Source of the DNA: Diploscapter coronatus
Taxonomy: Eukaryota; Nematoda; Chromadorea; Rhabditida; Rhabditidae
Assembly (NCBI GenBank): GCA_964036155.1
Contig: OZ038423.1
Location: 29,527,249 to 29,591,248, forward strand
DNA: 64,000 bases
Direction: 5' to 3'
This document shows, one piece after another, positions 61,650 through 64,000 of this stretch (the stretch's first letter is position 1; each line of letters opens with the position of its first letter). The notes beneath the pieces were generated by a model, which saw nothing but the letters and a program-made list of their open reading frames with translations, was not told the DNA's origin and did not search any database. The translations under genes were made by a program, and so were the position numbers.

Positions 61650-64000
61650 CTGCAAATTATTTTCTTGGTTTCAGGAACAAACGACTCAATTATCACTGGC
61701 TTAAAATGTAAATATTAACCATGACAACATGTTTAGATGGAAGAAAAATCGATTATTAAAAAAAAAAGCCTGAAATGCGTCCAATCCATCCTTACATGTA
61801 TCATGGTTAACTTCAACGTTTCAAGTCATTGGATGGATATCGTTAATCGGTTAATGTTTCGAAGTTACGAAAGATAAATATTTTGGAAAGATGATAAATA
61901 TCTGAGCAACGAAACGGTCCAGATGATAAGAGATGATAGCAGGATAATGAGTGGCGGGGAATATTTGGGGATATGATAAAAATCATCCAGTCCTTTATAT
62001 GCATTAAACCTTTACTAACTATACAAGTCAATCAACGGAAACTCGAGTTCAAATGATGATCAATAGAGAAGTTTTCGAGTTCAAACGATTTCGCAGCATC
62101 ATGCATTTCTTATCGCATCCTCTGTGCTAATTATAGAATCTATTATTGGATCAAGATATGCGTCTTGCAGACTGATTTATATAGGCTTATCTGTTTCAAA
62201 AGATAATCTTTGAATGCGCCGCACAGCCTTAGGACATTAGTGATGCAAGGAGAACGTTAAATAAATTATCATTGGCGTTATGAAAAACTTCTTTAATTTA
62301 ATGATTCGGCGTGACCACATTACCGCTGTCCGTTCACTTATCTCATAAAAGGATTGGGATTGGGATAGATTAAAGATGGAAGGGAGATTAGAGGAAGAAA
62401 GAAGCGAAGCGGCATGACCACGCCTGCTTTGGCCTTACAGCCTGAGGCAATGGTGTTTTTTTTCGAGCGAAAAGCAAACCAAGCGGATATCAGTCAAGCA
62501 GTTAATCAGTCTTTCGGTCAATCAGTCGGAAAGACGTTCGGTCACAATTAGCTTAGGACATTAGAAAAACTAAATCGCGCAAAAACGCAGCTATTTTTAA
62601 TGTTGCGAATGAAAAAGAAAGTGAAAGGATAAGATGAAAGTGGAAATGATAAATGATGCTGATTAGATAAGAGATATTAGCATAAGAATCATGTCGAATG
62701 TCAAGAGATAACATGATAAAAAAAACAAATTAACATAATAATTGCTTGTGTAATGCGATAATCATAAATGTTCAGGCAGAACCAAATAATCAGCAATGAG
62801 AAGGAAAATTATAAGTTTGAAGAGGGAGATTCTAATAAAGCTTTTTCATAGCCTACATGCATATTTCGAAAAGCTACACACAAGGATATATGATTAATGA
62901 AGGTCGCATAGAAAAAATCAAGCAATGCGCGCACTTTCCTTATTTTTCAAGGGGACGAAATCTCAATGTGACTTGAAAAATAGCTTTCCTCGTAGCAAAT
63001 CAATAATCTTCTAGAAATCTCTGAAGAATTCGGAGGAAATAGAAATAAGAATAGAAAATTGATATTTCAAAATGTCATTAGAAAAATCAATACCATGAAA
63101 AATTTTGCTGATAAATCGAGAGCTTTGTGTTGAAATTCGAGAAAAAAAGGTTGGATGATAAAAATGACGACTCGTTTTCTCACAACCAATTTCAAGCAAC
63201 TCCTCTAGAATGCTAAACTCGAAATGCATAATTTTGATATCATTGAGGAAAATGTCGATGCCAATATGATTCGATGCAAGATTTGTCGATAATAAAGAAT
63301 GAAAGTGTCTGATCCATGAAGATAAAGTCATGCGCTGATGGCACGATCAATGAAGAAAGTACGTTAAGAGTAAGTGAGCAAAAAATAGAGATGCTCGAGT
63401 TCTTTATCTCTTCAAACCTCTGCTGAAACTTATCGTGATGAGATAACCCGAACGCAGCTACAAAAAACTGTTTATATCTGGGGATGCCAACTTTGCCCCA
63501 ACGACGACAGAAGACAGTGACAAGCGGATAAGAGGAGAGATTTGTCCTAAGCTGGTGATGAGAAGATAGGCAACGAGTGAAGTGTGGAGGGAGGAAAGGT
63601 GAAGTGAAGGATGCCGCCAAACGATGCCGAAGGATTGGAATGAAAATGCGGGGACGGTGAATGGGGAATGCGAGTGATGATCTAAAAGGGATGAAGGAAG
63701 CAAGAGGGTAGAAGGGAAGAGAAAGGGAAACGAGAGTTGATGAGAGTGAAACAAGGCATCTCTGATGCAGAGAAGCAGACAGACCCCCAAGGAAAGGGGC
63801 GCCCAGATCGAGTTCTCTTATATATGCCAGGGGGTGATCACGGTCGCGGAACGGCGCGATGAGGTAGAGACCGACGAAATACTTGGGCAGATGGAGAGAC
63901 TGCAGCTGGGCAGACAAGCTGAGAGAGTACGAGAGACTACAGAACAGAGAAGCAGACGAAATACCAGAGGATGATGGAAGAGATACAAAGACAGAGGTGC
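61650..64000. other. Upstream region of the collagen gene, purine-rich end
   Basis: The first 1.8 kb is ordinary AT-rich sequence. From about 63560 the plus strand is strongly purine-rich (GGAGGGAGGAAAGG, AAGGGAAGAGAAAGG). Near 63820 the minus strand has CATATATAAGAG, a TATA-like site. A possible minus-strand exon at 63842-63905 begins after CTGCCCAG, but no partner exon is visible. Confidence 0.4.
63842..63905 (-). CDS. Possible isolated exon (uncertain)
   Basis: 64 nt between a good acceptor (TTGTCTGCCCAG) and a possible donor (ACC|GTGATC). It reads LQSLHLPKYFVGLYLIAPFR with GC-rich third positions like real exons in this window. No family is recognised. The reading frame stays open downstream only through low-complexity pyrimidine-rich sequence. 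It could be an exon of a gene lying mostly beyond the window end, or chance. Confidence 0.2.

Noticed and set aside
63240..63917. 225-codon minus-strand ORF
   Set aside because: It reads through low-complexity pyrimidine-rich sequence with Ser/Leu/Pro/His bias. No domain is visible and the length is explained by skewed composition.

Overview
The window reads as nematode nuclear DNA. It is AT-rich, introns end mostly in TTTCAG, splice-acceptor-like sites lie just upstream of several start codons (as expected for spliced-leader trans-splicing), there is a cuticle collagen with the typical N- and C-terminal boxes, and there are three tandem p38 MAP kinases whose order and activation loops (TQY, TGY, TGY) match the pmk-3/pmk-2/pmk-1 cluster of Caenorhabditis elegans. 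Genes carry more introns than I would expect in Caenorhabditis, so I infer a different nematode genus. All gene models were spliced by hand. For every main model the exon lengths sum to a multiple of three and the phases agree across every junction, but no transcript data were available.

Layout, left to right. 95-6291 (+): coiled-coil protein with an LIR-like motif. 8104-10657 (+): L-threonine aldolase. 11888-16854 (-): secreted MPEG1/perforin-2-like MACPF protein with an internally duplicated C-terminal region. 17926-21866 (-): SMYD-family SET/MYND protein, possibly with one more 5' exon at 22482-22535. 23324-25204 (+): APC11, the RING subunit of the anaphase-promoting complex, with a long acidic N-terminus. 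26604-29497 (-): Rieske iron-sulfur protein of complex III (isp-1). 30757-33606 (+): two-pass membrane protein of unknown function. 33977-37757, 39984-42682 and 43970-46167 (+): the three p38 kinases. 50844-53039 (+): fukutin/LicD-like type II membrane protein. 54438-61649 (-): cuticle collagen split into about 21 exons, some only 9-10 nt. The last 2 kb has no secure gene.

The p38 kinases lie on one strand directly behind the membrane protein, with isp-1 close by and divergent. From memory, isp-1 also neighbours the pmk operon in C. elegans, so this looks like conserved microsynteny. The spacers between the kinases here are 2.2 and 1.3 kb, and one holds a mariner-type MITE, so any polycistronic unit is stretched. 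An MPEG1-like pore-former and a p38 cluster within 25 kb of each other are both innate-immunity genes by family, but nothing in the sequence shows that they work together.

The non-coding space is full of short non-autonomous DNA repeats. Four families have two copies each inside the window, and at least four further elements are recognisable from terminal inverted repeats. The least ordinary observations are the microexon-riddled collagen, the MPEG1 tandem duplication whose intron is better conserved than parts of its exons, the SMYD protein with a degenerate SET motif, and a 42-nt intron in pmk-2 that is in frame and free of stops.
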